A DNA stretch of 64,000 bases from an uncultured Bacteroidales bacterium (GCA_902799185.1 CADBZO010000010.1:1-64000); one strand, 5' to 3'. Numbered from the stretch's first letter, positions 26,088-34,407 are shown. Notes: generated by a model not told the origin, from the sequence alone. Numbers and translations are program-made.

Positions 26088-26905
26088 AGAACAAAGAGAT
26101 AATGTACAAGGGACAAAGGATAGCCGTTTGGGCGGCTGTCCTCTGCACCTTGCTTGCCGGCACGCCGGCGCTCGCCGACGAGACGAACAAACCGGCGTTG
26201 CAGATAGCCGACAACACCTTCTTCGACCCCACGAAGAAACAAGCCGAGGAGGCTTACCGGTTCGGAGTGGAGTACCGGCTGGAGATCGGCTATGCGCAGC
26301 ACGAGCAGCGGACGCATGAGCTGACCTACCCGCAGCTGTTTCTGCACGGCATACGCGTAGGCGCCACGTTCCAGTTTCTGCTGCCGATGCACTTCAGCAT
26401 GCAGACCGGCCTGCTCTATACGATGACCTACGGGCAGAACGAGCAGCACTGGCGCTCCACCACCATGCAGGCGGTACAGGCGGAGGTGCTCCGACACAAG
26501 GTGCTGGAACACAACCTGACCATCCCCGTACGCGCGTACTACACGATACCGCTATGGAAGAAGCTGAACCTGTTCTTCTACACCGGCCCGCAGCTCCAAA
26601 TCGGTCTCGCGGAGCAGGATAACATCGACGCGCAGGTCAGCGAGACGAAGCCCAACGACAGAATATCCACCAAAGAGTGGCTGGAGGCGCAGGGTATTCC
26701 CACCGAGAGCTACGACCGCATGAAAGAGGACCGTCTCCGCACGAATATCCAATGGGGTCTCGGCGGCGGTCTGGAATGGGACCGGTACCGCCTGCAGTCG
26801 GGATACGACTTCGGTCTGAACAACCTGGCACGGAAGGTGGAAGGACAGCCCAACCGGTATATGTCGGAATGGGGATGGTTCATAAGCGTCAGCTTCAGAC
26901 TGTAA
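26081..26905 (+). CDS. Outer-membrane beta-barrel (PorT-like) protein, 274 aa
   Basis: The ATG at 26081 overlaps the end of the peptidase gene; an ATG at 26102 (MYKGQRIAVWAAVLCTLLAG, then TPALA) would give a cleaner signal peptide and is equally likely. The mature part has alternating amphipathic strands (YRFGVEYRLEIGYAQ, IRVGATFQFLLPMHFSMQTG, LNLFFYTGPQLQIG, WGLGGGLEWDRYRLQSGYD) ending in an aromatic/Leu strand (ISVSFRL), typical of the outer-membrane beta-barrel domain of PorT-like proteins. Specific role unknown; it is cotranscribed with the M13 peptidase. Confidence 0.85.
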   Translation: MVKNKEIMYKGQRIAVWAAVLCTLLAGTPALADETNKPALQIADNTFFDPTKKQAEEAYRFGVEYRLEIGYAQHEQRTHELTYPQLFLHGIRVGATFQFLLPMHFSMQTGLLYTMTYGQNEQHWRSTTMQAVQAEVLRHKVLEHNLTIPVRAYYTIPLWKKLNLFFYTGPQLQIGLAEQDNIDAQVSETKPNDRISTKEWLEAQGIPTESYDRMKEDRLRTNIQWGLGGGLEWDRYRLQSGYDFGLNNLARKVEGQPNRYMSEWGWFISVSFRL

Positions 26906-26945
26906 ATCATCGTGCATGAATGCGCGATACTATAATTATTAATCA

Positions 26946-27006
26946 TTCGGGGTGCATTTGCTGAGATTACACCCGTGGAACTTAGGCGGGTAATGCCGTC
27001 AAAGAA
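26946..27006 (+). ncRNA. TPP (THI-box) riboswitch
   Basis: The conserved thiamin pyrophosphate aptamer signatures appear in order: CGGGGTGC (26948-26955), CTGAGATTACACCC (26961-26974), the GGAACTT segment, and GGCGGGTAATGCCG. The start codon of the TonB receptor follows at 27008, so ligand binding probably masks translation initiation; no separate expression platform or terminator is visible. Confidence 0.93.
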
Positions 27007-27007
27007 A

Positions 27008-29245
27008 ATGAACAGACAATCGTTATGTATCAGCCATGCATGGCTGATGGTTTTGGGCGCATTCGCGCTCATGGGACGTGCGGAAGTCTCCGCACAAGTG
27101 ATTCACAATGATTCGACCGACCTGCTGTATCGGGAGCTGGAGGATTTCGAAGTCGTGGCGCGCGTAGAGCAGCCTACGACCAACCACGCCTCCCTGCAGA
27201 AAGACGCACTCAACGAACAGAACATGGGCCAGAACCTGCCTTATCTGCTGAATGCCACGCCTTCGTTCATCTCCGTGTCGGAGGACGGCCTGGGTGTAGG
27301 CTATACCCATTTCACAATCCGCGGAACAAACGACACGCGTATCAACATGACGGTCAATGACGTAGCGCTGAACGATGCGGAGAGTAGTACGGTCTTCTGG
27401 ATCAACATGGCGGATTTCGCGGGTAGTCTGGGTCAATTGAATGTCCAGCGCGGCGTAGGGACGAGTACCAACGGCCCTGCCGCTTTCGGTGCCTCCATCA
27501 ACATGAACACCCTCTCGGAGATCCGCAAGGCAGACGCACCGACCCATGTGGAGATAGGCTTTAACGGCGGTATGTATCATACATTCCGCGAGATGGTGAG
27601 CGCCGACGTGAAGCTCCCTCACCGCATGCGCGTACAGGCGCGGTTAAGTAAGGTGAACTCCAACGGCTACCGCGACAGGGCTTCCTCCGACCTGTTCTCT
27701 TACTACGGCGCGCTGGGTTATTACGGCAGGAAGACGACCGTCGCGCTGACCACCTTCGGCGGTATGGAGAAGGTATATGTGGCATGGCACGGTATCAGCG
27801 CGGAGCAGATGAAATGGAACCGCACGTACAACCCCGACGGCGCGTACACCGACAGCCTGGGCAACGAGCGGTATTACGACAATAACTTCGACCATTACCG
27901 CCAGCAGCATTACCAACTGAACTGGAAGCAACGGTACACGGACCACTGGAGCACGAACGTGACCGCCCATTACACGTACGGCAACGGCTATACCGAGGAG
28001 ATCAAGGCAAACAAGAAATACGAGCGTTACGGCATGGCGGACATCGCCGATGCTACCGGGGTGAGCCGGACGGACATACTGCGCCAGAAACATCTGCGCA
28101 ACCATTATTTCGGCGGAGTGGCTTCGGCTACATACATGAGCGAACCGGTGGATGTGACGTTCGGCGGAGCCGGTTCACATTATATAGGAGACCATTTCGG
28201 TTACGCCCAAGACTACCGTTACCACCTGGCGGAAGATATAGAGTTTTACAAGAACAAAGGCGCCAAGACCGATGCAAATATCTATGTCAAAGCCAACTGG
28301 CGGGTGGTGAACCAGGCCAAACGCAAACTGACGCTCTACGGAGACCTGCAATACCGGTACGTACATTATACCATTGACGGATCGAACGACGATGACGACT
28401 ACCAGATCCCATTAGCCGTCAACGAGCATTTCCATTTCTTCAACCCCAAAGCGGGTATCACCTACGAGGACCACGGACACCAGGTATATTTCAATTTCGC
28501 CATCGCCAACCGCGAGCCGGCACGCAAGAACTACACCGAGAGCGGCATGAACGACCTTCCCAAAGCCGAGCGGCTCTACGACTATGAGTTGGGATACCTG
28601 TACCAACACCGCCGGTTTGCCTTAGGCGCTAACCTCTATTTCATGGATTACAAGAACCAGCTGGTGACCTCCGGCGTAGTAGCGAGCACGGGGTCTATGC
28701 TGACGATGAATGTGGACAAGAGTTACCGGATGGGTATTGAGCTGACAGCGAACGTAGAGATCCAGAAATGGCTGAGATGGCAAGGAACCATGACACTGTC
28801 GCGAAATATCATCAAGAACTTTACCGACTCCGTCTATACCGCTGACTGGAGCGAGATACGCCATTGTTTCGGCGACAGGCAGATAGCTTTCTCTCCGTCT
28901 ATCACCGCCGTCTCTTCGCTGAGTTTTCTCTATGAGGGTCTGACCACGGATATCCGTACGCAGGTGGTCGGACACCAGTATATCGACAACACCGAGAGCG
29001 CGGACGCCAAACTGCCGGCGTACACCACCACCGACCTGAACATTGGGTATAAGTTACCGCTACCTGCCAAATGGCCGGCTATCACGCTCAAAGCACAGGT
29101 GAACAACCTTTTCAACAGCCATTATGCGAGCACGGCGTATGTAGAAGAAGCCACGCTCCAGGACGACGGAAGCATGAAACATGACATCCGTTATTTCCCC
29201 CAGGCAGGCATCAACGTACACGGAGGTTTTGTCGTGCAATGGTAG
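27008..29245 (+). CDS. TonB-dependent receptor, thiamin-regulated, 745 aa
   Basis: Outer-membrane active transporter. The start at 27008 (MNRQSLCISHAWLMVLGAFA) follows the riboswitch directly; the upstream in-frame ATG lies inside the aptamer. The plug domain (about residues 55-165, LPYLLNATPSFISVSEDGLG, FTIRGTNDTRINMTVNDVAL, VQRGVGTSTNGPAAFGASIN) is followed by a 22-strand barrel with the usual terminal aromatic strand (INVHGGFVVQW). Control by TPP implies import of thiamin or a precursor, as for known Bacteroidota thiamin receptors. No PnuT-type inner-membrane transporter or thi gene is adjacent, so the partner must be elsewhere. Confidence 0.93.
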   Translation: MNRQSLCISHAWLMVLGAFALMGRAEVSAQVIHNDSTDLLYRELEDFEVVARVEQPTTNHASLQKDALNEQNMGQNLPYLLNATPSFISVSEDGLGVGYTHFTIRGTNDTRINMTVNDVALNDAESSTVFWINMADFAGSLGQLNVQRGVGTSTNGPAAFGASINMNTLSEIRKADAPTHVEIGFNGGMYHTFREMVSADVKLPHRMRVQARLSKVNSNGYRDRASSDLFSYYGALGYYGRKTTVALTTFGGMEKVYVAWHGISAEQMKWNRTYNPDGAYTDSLGNERYYDNNFDHYRQQHYQLNWKQRYTDHWSTNVTAHYTYGNGYTEEIKANKKYERYGMADIADATGVSRTDILRQKHLRNHYFGGVASATYMSEPVDVTFGGAGSHYIGDHFGYAQDYRYHLAEDIEFYKNKGAKTDANIYVKANWRVVNQAKRKLTLYGDLQYRYVHYTIDGSNDDDDYQIPLAVNEHFHFFNPKAGITYEDHGHQVYFNFAIANREPARKNYTESGMNDLPKAERLYDYELGYLYQHRRFALGANLYFMDYKNQLVTSGVVASTGSMLTMNVDKSYRMGIELTANVEIQKWLRWQGTMTLSRNIIKNFTDSVYTADWSEIRHCFGDRQIAFSPSITAVSSLSFLYEGLTTDIRTQVVGHQYIDNTESADAKLPAYTTTDLNIGYKLPLPAKWPAITLKAQVNNLFNSHYASTAYVEEATLQDDGSMKHDIRYFPQAGINVHGGFVVQW

Positions 29246-29726
29246 AAGCGATAAAAGCAATGAGAACAGCACCTGTGGGAATCCAAGCCCACAGGTTTTT
29301 TGTTGCAAAGAAGTCCGCCCAGGGGTTCCCGATGACCCCAAGGAATACCAGCACCCCCACCCAGACGGCAACAGTAGCGAGACCGATGAGCGTAGCGGTG
29401 AACGAGCGTAAGGAATAGAGGTTCTGGTAGATAAGATAGCCCCAGACAGGCAGGATGAGAAACAGAACGGTAGGCATCCAACAGGAGGCTATACCGAGCA
29501 GCAGAGCCACCTGAAAACACTCCTCTACGGAAGACGTGTGCCGCGGGATACGGCGGATGATGATGAGGCAGATGAGAGCCAGAAGCGCGGGGAGGAACAA
29601 CCCCACCCCTTCCCTCACCTCAAGGGAGGGAGAGAAAAACCATGCTGACACACAGGCCAACCCTGCCAACAGCCAGAAGGCTATCGGCAGGGTGTGGTAT
29701 AATATGGTCTGCGTGCGACGAGTCAA
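29211..29726 (-). CDS. Polytopic membrane protein, 171 aa
   Basis: About five or six hydrophobic segments are visible (FWLLAGLACVSAWFF, LFLPALLALICLII, VALLLGIASCWMPTVLFLIL, LIGLATVAVWVGVLVFLGVI, WIPTGAVLIAFIAS). No family is recognised. Its 3' end overlaps the convergent TonB-receptor gene by 35 bp and contains, in antisense, that gene's terminator. Residues about 30-42 (FSPSLEVREGVGLF) are encoded by a C-rich palindromic repeat. A CAATTCT heptamer array (29723-29757) straddles its start codon. The gene may be cotranscribed with the upstream M3 peptidase. Confidence 0.7.
   Translation of the reverse strand: MTRRTQTILYHTLPIAFWLLAGLACVSAWFFSPSLEVREGVGLFLPALLALICLIIIRRIPRHTSSVEECFQVALLLGIASCWMPTVLFLILPVWGYLIYQNLYSLRSFTATLIGLATVAVWVGVLVFLGVIGNPWADFFATKNLWAWIPTGAVLIAFIASTIARQNLRVR
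29271..29301 (+). terminator. Terminator of the TonB-receptor gene
   Basis: ACCTGTGGG (29271-29279) pairs with CCCACAGGT (29288-29296), followed by TTTTTTG. It lies 25 bp past the receptor stop, within the coding region of the convergent membrane protein. Confidence 0.9.
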
Positions 29727-29770
29727 TTCTCAATTCTCAATTCTCAATTCTCAATTAACAATGTACATTG

Positions 29771-31879
29771 TTATTCTATAAATCCATTGCGGCGGAGGAG
29801 GTGCTGCGGGTCAGCCGCTTTGCCGCGGAACTCGAGATAGAGCTCCTGTGCGTCGCGGGTACCGCCCTGCTCCAACAGGTGACGCCAGCGGGCGGCGGTA
29901 GCCTCGTCGAAGAGGTTGCCCGTCTCTTTGAATGCCGCAAAAGCGTCTGCGTCCAGTACGGCTGCCCAGGTGTAGCTGTAATAGCCTGCCTCGTAGCCGG
30001 TAGTGAAGATGTGGTTGTAGAACGTCGGGCGGTAGCGAACGATGATCTCGTCGATCATGCCCATCTTCTCCAGACTCGCTTTCTCAAAAGCGTTCACGTC
30101 CAGCCCCTCGGCACTCGTCAGTTCATGGAAATCCATGTCGAGGATAGAAGCCGAGAGCAGTTCGGTCTGCACAAAGCCCTGGTTGAACTTACCGGCGGCG
30201 TTGATCTTCGCAATCAGACTGTCCGGGATCACCTCGCCCGTCTGATAATGGAAAGCATAAGTCTTGAGCACCTCCGGCTCGTAAGCGTAGTTCTCCATGA
30301 ACTGGCTCGGCAGCTCCACGAAGTCACGCGGGGTGTTGGTGCCGGAGAGGGACTTGTAATGTGCCTTGCTGAGCAAGCCGTGGAGCGCGTGACCGAACTC
30401 ATGGAAGAGGGTCTCCACGTCGTCCATCGAGAGCAGCGACGGATTACCGGCAGTCGGTTTGTTGAAGTTACCCACATTGATGATTACCGGACGGTGGTCC
30501 ACACCCTCTGCGTCAATATACTGGGACATGATATTGTTCATCCACGCACCCGGACGCTTGCCTGCACGCGGGAAATAGTCGGTGTAGAGAATGCCGATGA
30601 GTTCGCCGGAAGCGTCCGTCACCTTGAAGACCTCCACCTCTTTGTTATACACCGGCATGTCTTTGAGCGGCTCGAACTGCAAGCCGAACAGCTTGGTAGC
30701 CACACCGAAAGCGCCTTTGCGGACGTTGTTAAGTTCGAAATAGGGTTTCAGTTCCTCCTCGTCCAGGGCGTATTTGGCTTTGCGCAGTTTCTCGGCGTAG
30801 TACCACCAGTCCCAAGGCTGCAGTTTCTCGCCGGGCAGGTCCTCGTCAAGGAGTGCCTGCAGCGCAGCAGCTTCACGTTTGGCTGCTTCCAATGACGGTG
30901 CCCAGACGGAGGCGAGGAAAGCATCGACGGTCTGATGGTTCTTCGCCATACAATCCGCCAGGATATAATCGGCAGGGTTGTCATAACCGAAGAGTTTGGC
31001 TTTCTCTATACGGAGCTCCATCTCGCGGATGATAACGGCTTTGTTGTCGTTGTCGTTGTCATGGTTGCCGCGGGTGGTGTAGTCCATGAGGAGCTGTTTG
31101 CGCAACTCGCGGTTCTCGCAGTACTGGAGCACCGGTGTGAAGGAGGTGCGCTTGGGCGTGAAGAGCCACTCGCCCGGGTGTCCGGCTGCCGCAGCCTCTT
31201 CCGCAGCCGCAGCCTTGGCGGACTCGGGCAGACCTGCCAGTTGCGCCTCGTCGGTGATGAAGCGCTTGACGGCATCGCTGTTGATCTCCGCTACTACGTT
31301 GTTGCCGAACTTGAGAGAGAGGAGGGAGAGCTCCTGGTTGATCTCTTTGAGACGCTCTTTCTTGTCCTCCGGCAGGTTGGCACCGTTGTCCGCGAAGCGC
31401 TTGTAGGTCTCCGTCACGAGGCGCATCTGCTCGGCATTGAGACCTAACTGCTCACGCTGGTCATAGACGAACTTGACGCGGCGGAAGAGCGAGTCGTTGA
31501 GGATGATGCCGTCGGAGAGCTCGGAGAGCATCGGGCTCACCTGCTCGGCGATAGCGTTCATCTCATCATTACCATCCGCCTCCAGGACGTTGAAGAACAC
31601 GCCCGTCACACGGTCCAGCAGCATGCCGGTACGGTCAAGGGCTACGATGGTGTTCTCGAAAGTCGGTTCGGCATCGTTGTTGACGATAGCCTCTATCTCT
31701 GCTTTGTTTTGACGGATAGCCTCCTCGAAAGCCGGGAGGTAGTGCTCGTTCTTCACTTGATCAAAAGCCGGCACGCCAAAAGGTGTTTTTGGCTGATCGA
31801 GAAGGGGGTTGGAGGTCTGACATGCTAATAAACTCATAGCAATGGCTCCTAAAAGGAGAGTTCTGGATTTGTTTGACAT
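29771..31879 (-). CDS. dcp: M3-family peptidyl-dipeptidase lipoprotein, 702 aa
   Basis: Zinc peptidase of the Dcp/oligopeptidase A family, removing C-terminal dipeptides or trimming oligopeptides. The zinc motif HEFGH begins at residue 493 in VETLFHEFGHALHGLLS, and the downstream family region (FPRAGKRPGAWMNN before it, GYEAGYYSYTWAAVLDADAF after it) is intact. The N-terminus MSNKSRTLLLGAIAMSLLAC carries a lipobox, placing it in the envelope like the nearby M13 peptidase. Length is usual. A heptamer repeat (29723-29757) separates it from the membrane-protein gene. Confidence 0.95.
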   Translation of the reverse strand: MSNKSRTLLLGAIAMSLLACQTSNPLLDQPKTPFGVPAFDQVKNEHYLPAFEEAIRQNKAEIEAIVNNDAEPTFENTIVALDRTGMLLDRVTGVFFNVLEADGNDEMNAIAEQVSPMLSELSDGIILNDSLFRRVKFVYDQREQLGLNAEQMRLVTETYKRFADNGANLPEDKKERLKEINQELSLLSLKFGNNVVAEINSDAVKRFITDEAQLAGLPESAKAAAAEEAAAAGHPGEWLFTPKRTSFTPVLQYCENRELRKQLLMDYTTRGNHDNDNDNKAVIIREMELRIEKAKLFGYDNPADYILADCMAKNHQTVDAFLASVWAPSLEAAKREAAALQALLDEDLPGEKLQPWDWWYYAEKLRKAKYALDEEELKPYFELNNVRKGAFGVATKLFGLQFEPLKDMPVYNKEVEVFKVTDASGELIGILYTDYFPRAGKRPGAWMNNIMSQYIDAEGVDHRPVIINVGNFNKPTAGNPSLLSMDDVETLFHEFGHALHGLLSKAHYKSLSGTNTPRDFVELPSQFMENYAYEPEVLKTYAFHYQTGEVIPDSLIAKINAAGKFNQGFVQTELLSASILDMDFHELTSAEGLDVNAFEKASLEKMGMIDEIIVRYRPTFYNHIFTTGYEAGYYSYTWAAVLDADAFAAFKETGNLFDEATAARWRHLLEQGGTRDAQELYLEFRGKAADPQHLLRRNGFIE

Positions 31880-31924
31880 TGTTTATAGTAATTCGTAATT
31901 TTTAATTCTTAGTCCTAAAGGACA

Positions 31925-31965
31925 CGATTATTTCGTAATTCGTAATTCGTAATTCGTAATTTATA
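31925..31965. repeat. AATTCGT heptamer array
   Basis: Four to five AATTCGT units run into the stop codon of the DUF2442 gene. The same heptamer, in frame, encodes the doubled NYELRIT-like stretch in ileS (42420-42452) and appears in htrA (50572-50600). Confidence 0.9.
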
Positions 31966-32203
31966 CCGGTGTCCCTATTTCATAGAGATATTCGGGGGCA
32001 AAACCTATTTCATTGGACCAATCGACAGAAAAAGGATCCAATCTAAACTGACGGAAATAATCCATATTTTGCAGTTTTTTGCAAATACCTTTTTGTGCCA
32101 GCGGCCAGAAATCCACCAGTTTAGTTGCGCCGTCATTAAACGACAGGCGCAAAACATAATTGCGGATGTAGTCAGCACTTGTTACTTTCAAAATAGGATT
32201 CAT
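31961..32203 (-). CDS. DUF2442-domain protein, 80 aa
   Basis: The whole protein matches the DUF2442 pattern: VTSADYIRNYVLRLSFNDGA, KLVDFWPLAQKGICKKLQNM, FRQFRLDPFSVDWSNEIGFA, then PEYLYEIG. Family members often sit beside toxin-antitoxin or HigA-like genes; no toxin partner is present here, so it is solitary. The gene has a strong promoter (32317-32287) and, unusually for this group, a good Shine-Dalgarno sequence (AAAGGAGGACGTT before the ATG). Role unknown. Confidence 0.9.
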   Translation of the reverse strand: MNPILKVTSADYIRNYVLRLSFNDGATKLVDFWPLAQKGICKKLQNMDYFRQFRLDPFSVDWSNEIGFAPEYLYEIGTPV

Positions 32204-32286
32204 AACGTCCTCCTTTCTTATGGTAATTTACTGTAAATCTTTCTTTTTAACATAAAACTTACATTTTTAGACGCGACTTTCCGCTG

Positions 32287-32317
32287 CAAAGGTACTGCTT
32301 TTTATTGACATATGCAA
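32287..32317 (-). promoter_or_regulatory. Promoter of the DUF2442 gene
   Basis: TTG (32317-32315), 20-bp spacer, TACCTTTG (32294-32287) on the minus strand. The spacer TATGTCAATAAAAAGCAG is shared almost exactly with the promoters at 46487, 49881, 56421 and 57844. Confidence 0.85.
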
Positions 32318-32330
32318 ATAAAAACAAAAA

Positions 32331-32354
32331 AATCGCCCTGAGGAGAGGGCGATT
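32331..32354. terminator. Bidirectional terminator
   Basis: AATCGCCCT (32331-32339) pairs with AGGGCGATT (32346-32354), with A-rich sequence before and T-rich sequence after, so it can work in both directions. It closes the leftward transcript of the 132-aa gene just above the DUF2442 promoter. A TTGTTAA heptamer array follows at 32472-32498. Confidence 0.85.
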
Positions 32355-32498
32355 TTTTCTAATTTACAATGTACAATTCACAATTTACAAAGGGCTTTTG
32401 GAGTTTGGTACAACGTTTTAAGATACGTACTTTCTATTAAGTTTGTACAAAACCTACCAGGACGCTTTGTTATTTGTTAATTGTTAATTGTTAATTGC

Positions 32499-32897
32499 TT
32501 ACCCCTGCGGGTGCTCGGCGTCGTACTCGGCGCCGCAGATCTTCCAGAGGTAGGCGCGCATGGTGCGCTTGCCGTCGGCGGCGTTCTTCTGCGCCTCGAA
32601 GGCCTCCTGGTCGGCGGTCATGTGCGCAAGGCTCGTGGCGCGGGTCTTGACCATTGCCTGTACCGCCGTGAAGCGGTTGCGGATCTCGACCTCCTTGGTG
32701 CTCAGCGCCGTGGAGCGCTTGTAGGCGTCCGCGGAGCGGGTGTAGAGACGCTGGCAGCCATCGGGGTTATTGGTAGCCGCCTGACGGTGGGTTGCGATGA
32801 GGTAGTTACCGTGGTTGTGACCGTCCACTTTCTTCGGTCTGAGGAGTGCGCCCTGGATATACTCGATACCTGCAGGGCCGATTTTTGCTTTTGCCAT
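32499..32897 (-). CDS. Conserved hypothetical protein, 132 aa
   Basis: A basic, soluble protein opening MAKAKIGPAGIEYIQGALLR and continuing with a His/Asn-rich segment (KKVDGHNHGNYLIATHRQA) and an alpha-helical second half rich in Ala, Gln and Lys. I do not recognise a named family, but the look (DNA-binding-like, small, strongly basic N-terminus) fits phage or mobile-element accessory genes, as do its neighbours to 36 kb. It is bounded by a terminator downstream and a repeat-rich gap upstream, and probably has its own promoter. Confidence 0.75.
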   Translation of the reverse strand: MAKAKIGPAGIEYIQGALLRPKKVDGHNHGNYLIATHRQAATNNPDGCQRLYTRSADAYKRSTALSTKEVEIRNRFTAVQAMVKTRATSLAHMTADQEAFEAQKNAADGKRTMRAYLWKICGAEYDAEHPQG

Positions 32898-32959
32898 GTT
32901 GTTAAGATTTTGGTTTAATGGTTAATAATACTGTTGATTGGTTTTAAGAAAATAAACAT

Positions 32960-33345
32960 AGATAAACCCCTTGCCGTTTGTAGCCCTGCGGGCTTTTGTG
33001 CCTTAGTCCGCTATGCCGCCCGGTGAGCAAGCTCCCCGTTCTGCCTACCGCCCTAATCCACACTCCTTGCGGAGTACAAACGCCTGCGGACATAAACATA
33101 AAAAACAAGGCATTTTCTCATTTAATCATTTCCTCATTTACCGTTTGGTCATTTATTTAGTCATTTAACCATTGGGCATGGGATGATAAAATGTTTTGTG
33201 GGTTTATGGCCTTTGCTGTTTGCTACTCCTTAGGAGTGTGATACAGGGCGGTAGGGCGGCTGGGATGCTTGCATACCGGGGCGCCATAGCGAACTGGAGC
33301 ACAGAGCCCGCAGGGCAGCAAACAGCAAAGGGGTTTTGTATGTTT
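32960..33345. repeat. Inverted pair of the structured element, copies 3 and 4
   Basis: Copy 3 (32960-33105) has outer stem CGTTTGTA (32975-32982) with TACAAACG (33075-33082). Copy 4 is inverted (33195-33345) and has a 15-bp outer stem (33210-33224 with 33317-33331) of different sequence. Between them lies a CATTT-type short repeat (33110-33170). The 32898-33416 gap holds no gene; it ends with a C-rich palindromic repeat (33382-33417) abutting the stop codon of the small lipoprotein gene. Confidence 0.9.
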
Positions 33346-33416
33346 TGTTTCTTTCAAAGATCAGAGTTTTTGGGGTGTCCCTATCCCCTCCCCCTGTGGG
33401 GAGGGTCAGGGAGGGG

Positions 33417-33581
33417 TTATTTCTTCTCGCCACGGTAAGTCTCCGTGGTCTTGGTCATGATGGTGGTCGTCGTGTCTCCGTGCTGCACGTAGCTTGCCGT
33501 GGTCGTCACCACGCGGGTTGCCGTACAGGAGGCTAAGCCCGCCGCGCCCGCAAGGAGCGCTATAATTACAATTTTCTTCAT
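33417..33581 (-). CDS. Small Thr-rich lipoprotein, 54 aa
   Basis: A short gene missed by length filters: MKKIVIIALLAGAAGLASCT is a textbook lipoprotein signal (lipobox LASC, Cys19), leaving a mature peptide of about 36 residues that is strikingly rich in threonine (TTTASYVQHGDTTTTIMTKT, then TETYRGEKK). Alternating Thr/Val strands suggest a beta-structured or surface-lying peptide. Family not recognised. A stable hairpin CTCGCGCA/TGCGCGAG (33610-33629) lies in its leader, 29 bp before the ATG, and may attenuate or stabilise the transcript. Confidence 0.7.
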   Translation of the reverse strand: MKKIVIIALLAGAAGLASCTATRVVTTTASYVQHGDTTTTIMTKTTETYRGEKK

Positions 33582-33609
33582 CTTGCTTTAGGTTCTACAT
33601 CTTGCATTT

Positions 33610-33629
33610 CTCGCGCATCATTGCGCGAG
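33610..33629. terminator. Hairpin, possible terminator or leader structure
   Basis: Perfect 8-bp stem CTCGCGCA-TCAT-TGCGCGAG, followed on the plus strand by CATTTTTAT. On the minus strand it falls between the 75-aa gene and the small lipoprotein. Confidence 0.5.
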
Positions 33630-33721
33630 CATTTTTATAGCGCGCTACTCTTTCTATCAATCCCTTTCTGAGCCGGTGGAACTGAACCAAGTTTTCCGCG
33701 CCCTTTTGTTACGGGAATATT

Positions 33722-33949
33722 TCATAACAGGTTGTAACCTGCATATTCCGAGAGACTTACAGCGTCTTTTTTCGACATCCAACCGCGCCGGAAAATCAAC
33801 GCAGTGTCCACGCGTCGGTGACGTCGCTTCTCCTTAGCCGCCCATCCATAGACCAGCGTACGGAACTGGTGCAGCGTCGGGTTGTAGTCCACCGCCGTGC
33901 AAAAACGTTTGTACAGCGTAGTCATCTCTATTTGGTTATTCTTTGTCAT
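33722..33949 (-). CDS. Hypothetical protein, 75 aa
   Basis: Begins MTKNNQIEMTTLYKRFCTAV and has a basic centre (KEKRRHRRVDTALIFRRGWM) followed by SKKDAVSLSEYAGYNLL. No family recognised. It lies in the run of small leftward ORFs at 32.5-36 kb. The basic central patch suggests nucleic-acid contact, which is inference only. Confidence 0.55.
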   Translation of the reverse strand: MTKNNQIEMTTLYKRFCTAVDYNPTLHQFRTLVYGWAAKEKRRHRRVDTALIFRRGWMSKKDAVSLSEYAGYNLL

Positions 33950-33992
33950 AGTTTGTTGATAGAAAAATAAAACATTTTACCTATTTTTTTAA

Positions 33993-34036
33993 GTCCGATA
34001 AGAGTCCGATGAGAGTCCGATAAAAGTCAGTTGAGA
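33993..34036. repeat. 11-bp phased direct repeats (GTCCGATAAGA type)
   Basis: Four contiguous 11-mers: GTCCGATAAGA, GTCCGATGAGA, GTCCGATAAAA, GTCAGTTGAGA. The last one covers the stop codon of the 126-aa gene. Period 11 recurs with other sequences at 49970-50013, 50093-50125, 52038-52070, 57922-57954 and 58022-58065. Confidence 0.9.
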
Positions 34037-34407
34037 GGTTTGATTTCGGACATTTCGTACAATCCCGCCTCGTCGCGGGTATAGATACCGTATTCGCCAT
34101 TGTAGAAAGCCCGTACCATCTTTGTCTCCTTCATGAGACGGTTGATCATCGCTTTGCCGTTCCAGTTCGTCGGGTACGGCTTGCAGTACTGTATCATGTC
34201 CAGCGGAGTGCCGTAAAACCCCTCTCCACGCCATTTGCGGTAGAGCAGGTAGAGGTAGAGCCTCCGTTGCTCGTTCAACGTGAGACGGTCCCAATAATCG
34301 GCGAGCACGGCGTCTATCTTGTATTTTCGCTCGGGATCCACCAGGCGCAGTAAATGTACCAAGGTTTGTGAAAATCGTTTGGTAACAATGTTATTCAGTG
34401 TTTCCAT
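34027..34407 (-). CDS. Conserved hypothetical protein, 126 aa
   Basis: Alpha-helical and basic at the N-terminus (KRFSQTLVHLLRLVDPERKY), with a well-formed C-terminal half (TPLDMIQYCKPYPTNWNGKA, then MINRLMKETKMVRAFYNGEYGIYTRDEAGLYEMSEIKPLN) that reads like a small winged or regulatory domain. Not recognised as a named family; the style is that of accessory genes in Bacteroidales mobile elements. Its stop codon lies in an 11-bp direct-repeat cluster. Confidence 0.65.
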   Translation of the reverse strand: METLNNIVTKRFSQTLVHLLRLVDPERKYKIDAVLADYWDRLTLNEQRRLYLYLLYRKWRGEGFYGTPLDMIQYCKPYPTNWNGKAMINRLMKETKMVRAFYNGEYGIYTRDEAGLYEMSEIKPLN

